From NCBI RefSeq assembly GCF_002531935.1, contig NZ_NWSV01000028.1, positions 1 to 64,000 of the forward strand: a stretch of DNA of 64,000 nt, read 5' to 3'. The DNA comes from Rhizobium chutanense. GTDB taxonomy: Bacteria > Pseudomonadota > Alphaproteobacteria > Rhizobiales > Rhizobiaceae. The position numbers were made by a program, and so were the translations under genes. Positions 55,134-63,549 of this stretch are shown here, in pieces. How positions within the stretch are numbered: the first letter of the stretch is position 1; the number at the start of each line of letters is the position of its first letter. Below the pieces are notes generated by a model that saw nothing but the letters and a program-made list of their open reading frames with translations, made no database searches and was not told the origin of the DNA.

Positions 55134-55847
55134 CTAGCTGATCAACGTGCGGCAGAGATCGACGAAATCATTGGCCCAGCCGGCAAAGAGCGCGAAGAGC
55201 AGCAGCCAGACGGCGAGCATGAAATGCGAATAGATGGCCGAGAGATCGACGCTGAGGCTCAGCCTCTCCGGCGCGATATCGGCTGCGAAGGCCTTGACCG
55301 TCGTATGCGCGAGCACGGCAAGCCCGCCGAGAATGTGCAGGCCGTGCAGCCCGGTCAGCATATAGAAGAAGCTGTTGGCGGGGTTGTCGGCTAGCACATA
55401 GCCTGCCGCGACCAGCTCTCGCCATGCCTGGATCTGCCCGGCGAGAAAGAAGACGGCAAGCGCAAGCCCTGTCGCAAGCGCCGGCCGCAGGCTTTCCATG
55501 CGGCCGTGCCGTGCTTCACGTTTGGCCCATTGCAGCGCGGCGCTGCTCAAGGCCAGTGCCGCGGTGTTGACCCAGAGCAGGCGGGGAATCGGCATCCCCC
55601 ACCAGTCCGCCGACGCCGCACGCATGAAATAAGCGCTGACGGCAAGGCTGAAGAGCGCGCCGACGACGCCGAGAAAAACGAAGAGGCCGATCTTCACCGC
55701 CGGCAGAGGCGCCCGTTCGGTGCCATGATGATCCGGCAGCAGAACCGAGCCGGTTTCGAGCCAGGGCTTCGAGGTCAGCCGCTGCCCGGCCAGCCACCAG
55801 ATCATGATGGCGGCGATGGCGGCGAGGAAGATCAGCACGACGCTCAT
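55134..55847 (-). CDS. Cytochrome c oxidase subunit III-like protein (first subunit III gene)
   Basis: A 237 aa protein with seven predicted helices. One N-terminal helix (VVLIFLAAIAAIMIWWLAG) is followed by a subunit III core: FYMLTGLHGLHILGGLAVLA and a terminal SHFMLAVWLLLFALFAGWA. It overlaps the subunit I gene by 4 bases (ATGA). Two different subunit III genes in one operon is unusual; this one is the more divergent. Confidence 0.88.
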   Translation of the reverse strand: MSVVLIFLAAIAAIMIWWLAGQRLTSKPWLETGSVLLPDHHGTERAPLPAVKIGLFVFLGVVGALFSLAVSAYFMRAASADWWGMPIPRLLWVNTAALALSSAALQWAKREARHGRMESLRPALATGLALAVFFLAGQIQAWRELVAAGYVLADNPANSFFYMLTGLHGLHILGGLAVLAHTTVKAFAADIAPERLSLSVDLSAIYSHFMLAVWLLLFALFAGWANDFVDLCRTLIS

Positions 55848-57622
55848 GCCGGCCCCTCGCGGGTGACGCCATCGCTTGCCGGCACATTCTGCGGAATGAA
55901 ATCTTCGGCAGCACCCGGCACGCTATAATCATAGGCCCAGCGGTACACGACGGGCAGATCTCTGCCCCAGTTGCCGTGTGCGGGCGGCGTCTCAGGCGTC
56001 TGCCATTCGAGCGTCGTCGCCCGCCATGGATTGCCGTCCGCCTCCCTGCCCCGGAAAAGGCTCCAGACCAGGTTGAACAGAAAAACCATCTGCCCGGCCC
56101 CGACCACAAGCGCCATCACGGTGATGAAGATATTCAGCGTATGGGCCGAAGGCGGAACGAAGGCCGTTTCTCCCATCTCGAAATAGCGGCGCGGCACACC
56201 GAGCAGGCCGAGATAATGCATCGGAAAGAAGATCGCATACGTGCCGAGGAAGGTGATCCAGAAGTGGATCTGGCCGAGCGTCTCATCCAGCATCCGGCCC
56301 GTCACCTTCGGATACCAGTGATAGATTGCCCCGAAGATGACGAGGATCGGGGCGACCCCCATGACCATGTGAAAGTGGGCCACGACAAACATCGTATCCG
56401 ACAGCGGCACGTCGACGACGACGTTACCAAGGAAGAGGCCGGTCAGACCGCCATTGACGAAGGTGACGATGAAGGCGAGCGCAAAAAGCATCGGCAGCGT
56501 CAGGTGGATATCGCCGCGCCAGAGCGTCAGCACCCAGTTATAGACCTTGATCGCCGTCGGAATGGCGATGATCAGCGTCGTGGTGGCGAAGAAGAAGCCG
56601 AAGGCCGGGTGCATGCCGCTGACATACATGTGGTGCGCCCAGACGACGAAGCTCAAGCCCCCGATGATGACGATCGCCCAGACCATCATCCGGTAGCCGA
56701 AGATGTTTTTGCGCGCATGCGTGCTGATCAGGTCCGAAACGATGCCGAAGGCCGGCAGCGCGACGATATAGACCTCCGGATGCCCGAAGAACCAGAACAG
56801 GTGCTGGAACAGGATCGGGCTGCCGCCGCCATGCTTGAGCTGCTCGCCCATTTCGACGATGGCGGGCATGAAGAAGCTGGTGCCGAGCACGCGGTCGAAC
56901 AGCATCATGACGCAGGCGACGAAGAGGGCCGGAAAGGCGAGCAGCGCCATGACGGTCGCGGTGAAGATACCCCAGACGGTGAGCGGCATCCGCATCAGCG
57001 TCATCCCCCGCGCCCGCCCCTGCAGCACCGTCACCACATAATTCAGGCCGCCCATGGTGAAGCCGATGATGAAGACGATCAGCGAGGTGAGCATCAGCAA
57101 GATGCCCCAGTCCTTGCCACCTGGTGTGCCTGAGAGAACCGATTGCGGCGGATAGAGCGTCCAGCCGGCCCCCGTCGGGCCGCCGGGGGCAAAAAAGCCG
57201 GCGACGAGGATCAGCACGGCAAGCAGATAGATCCAGTAGCTCAGCATGTTGGCGTAAGGAAACACCATGTCGCGGGCGCCGACCATCAGCGGAATGAGGT
57301 AATTGCCGAAGCCGCCGAGGAAGAGCGCGGTCAGGAGATAGATCACCATGATCATGCCGTGCATGGTGATGAACTGGTAATAGTGATCGGCATCGATGAA
57401 GGAGAGAGCGCCGGGAAAGGCCAGCTGAATGCGCATCAGCCAGGAGAGCACCAGCGCTACCAGGCCGATCGAGATCGCGGTCACCGAATATTGCACGGCG
57501 ATGATCTTGGCATCCTGGCTGAACACATATTTCGTCCACCAGCTGTGCGGATGATAAAGCTCGACATCCTCGACTTCCGCGGACGGGATGACCCCTGCGC
57601 TGCCGGACGGAATCTCGACCAT
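55844..57622 (-). CDS. ctaD: Cytochrome c oxidase subunit I
   Basis: A 592 aa catalytic subunit of an aa3/caa3-type heme-copper oxidase with 12 helices. Ligands are visible: the low-spin heme His in TMHGMIMVIYL, the CuB His and Tyr-crosslink segment FWFFGHPEVYIVALPAFG (A1-type Glu in HPEV), the CuB His pair in VWAHHMYVSGMHP, and the heme His pair in VVAHFHMVMGV. The K-channel TLIIAIPTAIKVYNW is present. It takes electrons from subunit II and pumps protons. Confidence 0.96.
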   Translation of the reverse strand: MVEIPSGSAGVIPSAEVEDVELYHPHSWWTKYVFSQDAKIIAVQYSVTAISIGLVALVLSWLMRIQLAFPGALSFIDADHYYQFITMHGMIMVIYLLTALFLGGFGNYLIPLMVGARDMVFPYANMLSYWIYLLAVLILVAGFFAPGGPTGAGWTLYPPQSVLSGTPGGKDWGILLMLTSLIVFIIGFTMGGLNYVVTVLQGRARGMTLMRMPLTVWGIFTATVMALLAFPALFVACVMMLFDRVLGTSFFMPAIVEMGEQLKHGGGSPILFQHLFWFFGHPEVYIVALPAFGIVSDLISTHARKNIFGYRMMVWAIVIIGGLSFVVWAHHMYVSGMHPAFGFFFATTTLIIAIPTAIKVYNWVLTLWRGDIHLTLPMLFALAFIVTFVNGGLTGLFLGNVVVDVPLSDTMFVVAHFHMVMGVAPILVIFGAIYHWYPKVTGRMLDETLGQIHFWITFLGTYAIFFPMHYLGLLGVPRRYFEMGETAFVPPSAHTLNIFITVMALVVGAGQMVFLFNLVWSLFRGREADGNPWRATTLEWQTPETPPAHGNWGRDLPVVYRWAYDYSVPGAAEDFIPQNVPASDGVTREGPA

Positions 57623-57650
57623 GATATCTCCTCCCTACTCCACCCCCAGT

Positions 57651-58469
57651 TCAGTTTGCCGGCGGCGGCTCTCCCGATGACGCCGTCAGCTGGGTGAATG
57701 TCTGCTGCTGCCCGAGCCAGGTCTGGTAGTCCGCATCGTTATCGACCACGACGCTGCCGCGCATTTGCGGATGACCGACGCCGCAGAGTTCGGCGCAGAG
57801 AATCTCGAAATTGCCCGTCCGCGTCGGCGTGAACCAAAAATAGGTGACCATACCGGGGATCATGTCCATCTTGGCGCGGAATTCCGGCACGTAGAAATCG
57901 TGCAGCACATCGACGGAGCGCAGCAATATATGCACCGGCTTGCCGATCGGCAGATGCAGTTCGCCGCCCTCGATGATGACGTCGTCGAGGCCGTTTGCGT
58001 CGTTCTTATCAAGCCCGAGCGGGTTTTCGGCAGTGACGTCGCGCGTCTGCGCGCGGCCGAGCTTTCCGTCCGCCCCCGGCAGGCGGAAACTCCACAGCCA
58101 TTGCTGGCTGACGACTTCGACCGATGCGGCATCGGCAGGCACCGTGATGAACTGGTTCCAGACGATGAGGCCGGGCGCCAGCATCGCCGCAACGCCGACG
58201 GCCGTTCCCCCTGCCAGCATCAATTCGAGCCGGCGGTTCTCCGGCTCATAATGCGCCCGGTTGCCCGGCCTGTGCCGGAAGCGGAAGACGCAGTAGGCCA
58301 TGAACGAAACCACCGCCACGAAGACGATGCCGGTGATCCAGAAGGTGATGACGAGGGTACTGTCGATATAGGTCCAGTTGGACGCGATCGGCGTCCACCA
58401 CCACGGGCTCAGCACATGGAACAGCACGGAGCCGACGACAATCAGGACGAGGATCAGCACGACAGCCAT
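57651..58469 (-). CDS. ctaC: Cytochrome c oxidase subunit II
   Basis: A 272 aa subunit that carries the binuclear CuA centre. Two N-terminal helices (VVLILVLIVVGSVLFHVLS; LVITFWITGIVFVAVVSFM), a QQWLWSFRLPG segment, the first Cu ligand His in VDVLHDFYVPEF, and CAELCGVGHPQM with both Cys, the Glu, the His and the Met ligands. No heme-binding CxxCH is present in this subunit; a separate cytochrome c is encoded just upstream at 58639-59040. It precedes the subunit I gene by 28 bases. Confidence 0.96.
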   Translation of the reverse strand: MAVVLILVLIVVGSVLFHVLSPWWWTPIASNWTYIDSTLVITFWITGIVFVAVVSFMAYCVFRFRHRPGNRAHYEPENRRLELMLAGGTAVGVAAMLAPGLIVWNQFITVPADAASVEVVSQQWLWSFRLPGADGKLGRAQTRDVTAENPLGLDKNDANGLDDVIIEGGELHLPIGKPVHILLRSVDVLHDFYVPEFRAKMDMIPGMVTYFWFTPTRTGNFEILCAELCGVGHPQMRGSVVVDNDADYQTWLGQQQTFTQLTASSGEPPPAN

Positions 58470-58638
58470 ATCCGCTCCTCCTCGAGCAGGTTGACCCGTG
58501 AAACCGCATTCCGCAAAAAGTCCGTCTTTATTATCGCACAGATAGAAAATATCGGCAATTACGGCGATTTAGGCAGGGTCGACATGATCTGCGACCCGCC
58601 TTTCGGAGTATATTGCGCGTCAGCTGGAAACTCGCCCG

Positions 58639-59040
58639 TCATTTCGAAAACTGCTTGAGATAGGCGATGAGATTGGTGATCTCCTGATCGTCCTTGAGCC
58701 CGACGAAGGCCATTTTCGTGCCCTTCACCTTCACTCTCGGATTGTGGAGATAGTCGCGTAACGTCGCCTCGTCCCAGACGAGACCGCCGTCGCCAGCCGC
58801 CTTCATCGAGGCGGAATAGGCGAAATTAGGATGCGTCCCGGCCTTGCGCCCGAGCACCCCGTTCAGCGACGGGCCGACCTTGTTCGTATCGGAATCGGCG
58901 ATATGACAGGTCGCGCATTTCTTGAAAACCTCGGCGCCCGCGGTCGCATCGCCCTCCTGCGCCCCTGACTGACCAGGGGAAAAGGCAATGACGGATGTGG
59001 CGATCAGCAAAACAACACGGTAATCCACGGCAAACCCCAT
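58639..59040 (-). CDS. Class I cytochrome c (c2-like)
   Basis: A 133 aa periplasmic cytochrome. A signal peptide (VVLLIATSVIAFSPGQSGA) is followed by the heme motif CATCH (near residue 43) and the axial Met in KGTKMAFVG. KVGPSLNGVLGRKAG and the terminal ITNLIAYLKQF are typical of mitochondrial-type cytochrome c. The ATG at 59040 follows AGGAGG directly, which is too close; a GTG four codons in (59028) has the better spacing (12). It is probably the electron donor to the oxidase encoded by the next genes. Confidence 0.92.
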   Translation of the reverse strand: MGFAVDYRVVLLIATSVIAFSPGQSGAQEGDATAGAEVFKKCATCHIADSDTNKVGPSLNGVLGRKAGTHPNFAYSASMKAAGDGGLVWDEATLRDYLHNPRVKVKGTKMAFVGLKDDQEITNLIAYLKQFSK

Positions 59041-59225
59041 CCTCCTGAAGGTCGCCAGCCACTCGCACCCTCCACGATCTCTCGCGTATGGGTAGTGGTT
59101 GTTATAGCTAAAGCTTAGTCCTTCGCGGCAGCAAGTCAATCGGTTCCACAATTGAGGCTACCTGAAGACGATCAGACCTCCGGCGGATCCGACGCGGAAA
59201 CCTGCCTGAGCTGCCGCCATTTGAC

Positions 59226-60149
59226 CTAGCCCCCGATCGAAAGCGCCTCCTTAACCGCCAACTCGGCCATGGCAAGCGCCGCCTCGCGGGTCCTGGCGGC
59301 GGCGATGAAGCGACCGTTGTGGCAGAAGCTCGCGCCCTCTATGCCGCACACCGCCTCCAGCGCGCCATTGGTGAGGCCGGCCCAGGCTGCCGGCAGATCG
59401 GCCCGGAGCTCGAAGCCCTCCTCGGCGCGGCGGATGCCGGTCACGCACCAATCCTTTTCGCGCGGGTGGACGACGAACAGCAGGTGATCGGCGCCAGCCT
59501 TGACGATGGCCGGACGGAAGGGCATTCCCCTCGGCAATTCCAGCACACGCCCCTGCCCCGCGGCCTCGATTGCCCGATGCACGATCGACTCGGCCCGCAA
59601 TTTTGCGGCACTTTGGGAAATCCTCGCCTCGACGAAACTGCGGGCAACGGCAAGCGCCGCATGGAAAGCGCGGTCGTCGGCCTCGGGCTCCGCTTCGTCG
59701 AAAACCGGTTTCAGGGTCTCCAGCAGCACCGGCAGCGTCAAGCCGGCCAGCGGCCCCGAGGGGCTGAGCGCGCCATTGTCGGTCAGATCGATCGGCAGCA
59801 CGAAGCCGGCGTCGAAGGAACCGTGAACCGCCTCGACATCCGCCTCCGGAAGGCCGGAGGCTGCGAGATAATCACGGCCGTAATGCTTCCAGATCAGGCC
59901 GAACGAGCTGTAGGGCTGGCCATCTTCGCGCAGCGGCGCGCCGCGCTGATGGTGATCGAATATCCGGGCAGCTGGGTCATAGGTTCCCCCGACATCATAA
60001 ATGATGCGGTCTACGCCTGGCGTGATCCATTCCGGCGCGCGGCTGCGGACGATCCGCGCCTGCGGGAAAAGCCGGGTCAGGATGACGCTCGACAGCAATT
60101 CGTCGGCATGGAAGCCACCGGAATGGGTGACGAGGAAATCGGGGATCAT
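59226..60149 (-). CDS. MYG1 family protein (DHH-like phosphoesterase / exonuclease)
   Basis: A 307 aa protein of the MYG1 (formerly UPF0160) family, which in eukaryotes is a 3'-5' RNA exonuclease. LVTHSGGFHADELLS at the start carries metal-binding His and Asp; IIYDVGG and RIFDHHQRG are the further DHH-like motifs. The middle segment FDAGFVLPIDLTDNGAL and ESIVHRAIEAAGQGRVLELP fit. The ATG at 60149 (MIPDFLVTHSGG) is used; a GTG at 60191 is the alternative. The bacterial role is not established. Confidence 0.9.
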   Translation of the reverse strand: MIPDFLVTHSGGFHADELLSSVILTRLFPQARIVRSRAPEWITPGVDRIIYDVGGTYDPAARIFDHHQRGAPLREDGQPYSSFGLIWKHYGRDYLAASGLPEADVEAVHGSFDAGFVLPIDLTDNGALSPSGPLAGLTLPVLLETLKPVFDEAEPEADDRAFHAALAVARSFVEARISQSAAKLRAESIVHRAIEAAGQGRVLELPRGMPFRPAIVKAGADHLLFVVHPREKDWCVTGIRRAEEGFELRADLPAAWAGLTNGALEAVCGIEGASFCHNGRFIAAARTREAALAMAELAVKEALSIGG

Positions 60150-60354
60150 GAGAGGCCTTGTCGTTTTCGGCGGGTTCGCCTGGGTCAGCACCAGATAGCG
60201 GTTGGCGGATATGACGACAAGCCTTTCGGGATGAGGCTCTTGGACTCCGGCCTGTTATATCGCGGATGCGGCATTTGCAGCCCTCGCAAAACTGCCTATT
60301 CTGCGGCCATCAGAAGTGAACAGCGGCATTTGCAAAAGCGGAAAGAGGCAACGC

Positions 60355-60852
60355 TTGGAGATTCCTCCGCACTTTCATGTTGCCGAAACATCAGGATGGC
60401 TGGTGAACCATCGGATGAACTCCGCCCTTCCCGGCTATCTCATGATCGGCTCCAAGACCGACACGACAGACCTGTCGGATTTGTCCGAAAACGCCCTGGC
60501 CGAATTCGGCCCCTTGCTTGCAAGGGCTCAGAGCATACTGAAACGGGAACTGAATGCGCAGCGTGTCTATATCGGCCGATATGGACACACGCCCGGTTAT
60601 CCGATCCATTTCCATGTGATCCCTATATATGACTGGGTGGAGGAGCTGTTCTGGAGGGATGCTCGCTATCGGCTGCTGGCGAATTTCGCAGAGGGACCGG
60701 GGGAAACGGCAACGGATGGCGCGGAACTGACGCTGTTTGTCTGGCGCGAGTTCTGCGAACGTGCAGAGCCGCCGCCGGTCAAAGGGCCATCGGTCTCAGA
60801 GGTGATCCAGTTGTTGCGGGAAGCGATAAGGCTTCCGCCGCCTCAAGCCTGA
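60355..60852 (+). CDS. HIT family protein
   Basis: A 165 aa histidine-triad protein, probably a dinucleoside polyphosphate or nucleotide hydrolase. The core includes TSGWLVNHRMNSALPGYLM, IGRYGHTPGYPIHFHVIPI with the H-x-H-x-x motif, and a long C-terminal helix. A TTG start at 60355 is chosen because AAGAGG lies 6 bases before it; GTG at 60316 would add 13 residues. Its 3' end overlaps the convergent membrane protein gene by 10 bases. Confidence 0.85.
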   Translation: MEIPPHFHVAETSGWLVNHRMNSALPGYLMIGSKTDTTDLSDLSENALAEFGPLLARAQSILKRELNAQRVYIGRYGHTPGYPIHFHVIPIYDWVEELFWRDARYRLLANFAEGPGETATDGAELTLFVWREFCERAEPPPVKGPSVSEVIQLLREAIRLPPPQA

Positions 60853-61412
60853 GGCAGCGCCGGTCCCGGCTGTCTTGCGACAAACGCACACCCGACTGCC
60901 GCAGCGGCATGCAGGCAAATGAGCCCGACCGCAGCCAGAGAATTGATCAGCAGGACGTCAGCCACGACGGACGCCGAAAACGCGCCGTCGCCCGACGGAA
61001 GCGCCGCCGTTGCGGCAAAGAGCACACCTTCATAGGCAACGAAGCCGGCGATGAAGGCGCCAGCCATGGTGACGACAAGGTCGGCAGCGAGACGAAGCAC
61101 CCCGAGTGCAGCGGCGAGCGCCGCAAATGCCGCAGCACCGATCGCCAGACCCCAGGCATAACTGTCCCAGGTCTGGGGATAGCCGAGCACGAGATATCCG
61201 ATCATCTGGTTGGCGAGCCAGGCCAGCAGGACCGCCGTCACCGCCATCCGTCGGGGAAGAATGACCGCCGACACCGCCGCCAGAGCCACGAAGGGCGTGA
61301 CGCAGGCAAAAAGCAGGCTGAGCGCGACGCTCGCACCTGAAATGACGACGACCCAGGCGACAGCAAAGCCGGGGACGACAGGGCGCAGAGGAAACTGATT
61401 TCGTTCGAGCAT
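60843..61412 (-). CDS. Six-helix membrane protein of unknown function
   Basis: A 189 aa hydrophobic protein with six predicted helices (VAWVVVISGASVALSLLFA; FVALAAVSAVILP; MAVTAVLLAWLANQMIGYLV; AWGLAIGAAAFAALAAAL; LVVTMAGAFIAGFVAY; VLLINSLAAVGLICLHAAA). Its length and topology recall small substrate-binding or proline/Gly-rich transport subunits, but I recognise no family. Overlaps the HIT gene at its 3' end. I looked for a cobalamin or other riboswitch upstream and found none I can support. Confidence 0.75.
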   Translation of the reverse strand: MLERNQFPLRPVVPGFAVAWVVVISGASVALSLLFACVTPFVALAAVSAVILPRRMAVTAVLLAWLANQMIGYLVLGYPQTWDSYAWGLAIGAAAFAALAAALGVLRLAADLVVTMAGAFIAGFVAYEGVLFAATAALPSGDGAFSASVVADVLLINSLAAVGLICLHAAAAVGCAFVARQPGPALPQA

Positions 61413-61656
61413 CTCGAAACTCCGTTCGACCGGGCGCGCATGCCCTCAGAAATCATACGCCAGTCCGGGAAAAAGGCCAGTGAGGTCACACCACCCCTTG
61501 AGGACGACATACGGCCATTCCTCAATCGATGACGTATTGGATGCCGACCATGAAGCTTTCATGATAATTCCTGCAACGGATTGCAGACGGTGGCGTTCCC
61601 GTAGCTTGGCGCCGATTTGGCCCTTTCTCTGGCGCGCAGGCGTTCACCACCACCCG

Positions 61657-62937
61657 CTACAATGCATCCAGCGGGATCTTCAGATAGCGCCTACCGTTCT
61701 CCTCCGGCTCGGGCAGCCGTCCGCCGCGGATGTTGACCTGCAGCGCGTGCAGCATCAGCTTCGGTTTCGGCAGCGTGCGGTCGCGCGCCTGGCGCAGCGC
61801 CACGAAGCCGGCCTCGTCAATGCCTGATATATGCGGATTGGCGCGTTTCTGGGCGGCGACCGTGCTTTCCCAGCGCGGGTGACGGCCGCCGGGCTGGTAG
61901 TCATGGCCGGAAAAGAGCCTGGTCTCCTCCGGCAGCGACAGGATCGCCTGGATCGAGCGCCAGAGGGCGCTGGCACTGCCGCCCGGGAAATCCGTGCGCG
62001 CCGTACCGGAATCCGGCGTGAACACCGTATCGTGCACGAAAGCGGCGTCGCCGATCACATAGGTGATCGAGGCCAGCGTATGCCCGGGCGAAAACATCAC
62101 GCGGGCCTTCAGCGCGCCGATCTCGAACATGTCGCCATCGGCAAACAGCCGGTCCCACTGCGAGCCATCGGTTGCGAGCGCCGGCCAGTTGTAGATCTCC
62201 TTCCAGAGCGTCTGCACGTCGGTGACATGGGCGCCGATCGCCGTCGGCGCGCCAGTCTTTCCCTGGAGGTAATGCGCGGCGGAGAAATGATCGGCATGCG
62301 GATGCGTGTCGAGGATCCACTCGACGGTCAGCCCTTCGTTTTCGATATAAGCGAGGATGGCGTCGGCATTGGCCGTTCCCGTCGCCCCGGACATTTCATC
62401 GAAATCGAGCACGGGGTCGATGATGGCACAGCGCCTCGTGACCGGGTCGGCAACGACATATTGCACGCTGCAGGTGCGGGGCTCGAAGAAGGCCTTCACA
62501 TCAGCCGCCTGCCCTGCCCGCTTCTCCAGCCAGCGATGCGCGCCGGCAAGATCGAAGCCGAGATTTTGACCGAAAGTCTCGATATCCCCGGGCTTCATCC
62601 GCCCGTCCAGCACCTCGCCCAGCGCATAAAGCGTCAGCGCCCGCGTGCCGCTCTTGCAATGAGCGACGACCGGCCCCTTGGCCTCGGCCATCGCTGCCTG
62701 GAAGGCGCGGATATCGGCCTCGGTAATTTCCTGCCCCTTCACCGGTATGAAGCTGTAGGAAAGCCCGGCAGCGGCGGCGGAAGCCTTTTCGGCCGCATTG
62801 CCGGGCTGCCCCGGCTCCTCGCCATCCGGCCGGGCATTGATGACGCCGGCAAAGCCGTCTGCCGCAAAAGCGGCAAAGCCCGCGGCATCGGGCTGTCCCG
62901 CCACCGATATCAGCTCATTGACCCTCACGGATGTCAT
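61657..62937 (-). CDS. blh: Blh-type bifunctional protein: DUF442 phosphatase-like domain plus ETHE1 persulfide dioxygenase
   Basis: A 426 aa protein. Residues 1-110 are the DUF442 (beta-lactamase hydrolase-like) domain with the phosphatase-type loop HCKSGTRALT. From about 135 a metallo-beta-lactamase domain follows, with LDTHPHADHFSAAHYL (metal-binding H-x-H-x-D-H), FSPGHTLASITY and FSGHDYQPGG, as in ETHE1. Blh in Rhizobiales oxidises sulfide-derived persulfides and is usually controlled by BigR; no BigR gene is visible. The start at 62937 (MTSVRVNELIS) has GGGGG upstream. The C-terminal extension (LKIPLDAL) is normal. Confidence 0.92.
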   Translation of the reverse strand: MTSVRVNELISVAGQPDAAGFAAFAADGFAGVINARPDGEEPGQPGNAAEKASAAAAGLSYSFIPVKGQEITEADIRAFQAAMAEAKGPVVAHCKSGTRALTLYALGEVLDGRMKPGDIETFGQNLGFDLAGAHRWLEKRAGQAADVKAFFEPRTCSVQYVVADPVTRRCAIIDPVLDFDEMSGATGTANADAILAYIENEGLTVEWILDTHPHADHFSAAHYLQGKTGAPTAIGAHVTDVQTLWKEIYNWPALATDGSQWDRLFADGDMFEIGALKARVMFSPGHTLASITYVIGDAAFVHDTVFTPDSGTARTDFPGGSASALWRSIQAILSLPEETRLFSGHDYQPGGRHPRWESTVAAQKRANPHISGIDEAGFVALRQARDRTLPKPKLMLHALQVNIRGGRLPEPEENGRRYLKIPLDAL

Positions 62938-63115
62938 CGAAGCCCCCGCGCTGCCCGCACCAGGCATTATCGCATGTATATCGATACAATCTCACAAGTA
63001 TATTGCCGAGCGCAAGAATAGACGCTTTGGTCTCCCGCACTTGCAGGCCACCCGGAAAGCCTGGCGATGCCGGCGAGAGACTGTTCCCAAACTCCCGCCC
63101 GGCCCCAACACCCGG

Positions 63116-63484
63116 TCAAAACGACAGCGTCGCGGCACCCTCCTTGATCTCGGCATGCATGGCGCTGGCGCCGACGATGACCACGCCGTCGAGCATGTCC
63201 TCCTGCGTATAACCGCGCGAGGTCACGCAGGGCGGGCAGGCCCAGATCGTGCCGCCGCGCTGCTGGAAATTTTCGATCAGGCTCGACAGCGGATCGAGCG
63301 GCGGCACCTGCGTCATGCGCTGACCGCCCTTGCGCACCAGGTCGATCCCGGTGCTGGTGAGGAACACCGAAACCTTCAGCCCGGCAGTGATGCCGCCATT
63401 GGCAATAGTGAAGGCGACGGAGGAGAGTTCGGATTCGATGCCCTTGGTGATGAGCACGACCAGTTTATCGCTTTGGCTTTGCAT
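63116..63484 (-). CDS. DsrE family protein
   Basis: A 122 aa protein of the DsrE/DsrF/YchN sulfur-relay fold. Visible: KLVVLITKGIESELSSVAFT, VSVFLTSTGIDLVRKGG, GTIWACPPCVTSRG with two Cys that could carry persulfide, and DGVVIVGASAM. AGGAG lies 8 bases before the ATG at 63484. It lies upstream of the Blh gene on the same strand, 178 bases apart, so a shared role in persulfide handling is likely (inference). Confidence 0.9.
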   Translation of the reverse strand: MQSQSDKLVVLITKGIESELSSVAFTIANGGITAGLKVSVFLTSTGIDLVRKGGQRMTQVPPLDPLSSLIENFQQRGGTIWACPPCVTSRGYTQEDMLDGVVIVGASAMHAEIKEGAATLSF

Positions 63485-63549
63485 AGTATTCTCCTGTTGA
63501 AGTGACGTGTTCACCATAGGAGGGTGCGCGGGGCGCGTATTTGGCCGGA

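Noticed and set aside
55976..57133. A 385-codon frame antisense to cytochrome oxidase subunit I
   Set aside because: Charged, low-complexity shadow of a conserved membrane protein gene.
59319..60632. A 437-codon rightward frame across MYG1 and the HIT gene
   Set aside because: It overlaps two recognised genes and shows no domain; GC-rich shadow frame.
61413..61656. A cobalamin-type riboswitch upstream of the six-helix membrane protein
   Set aside because: A CACTGGCC stretch suggested it, but the conserved B12-box order is absent.
61831..63021. A 396-codon frame antisense to the Blh-type gene
   Set aside because: The opposite strand has two clear domains with metal ligands; this one has none.
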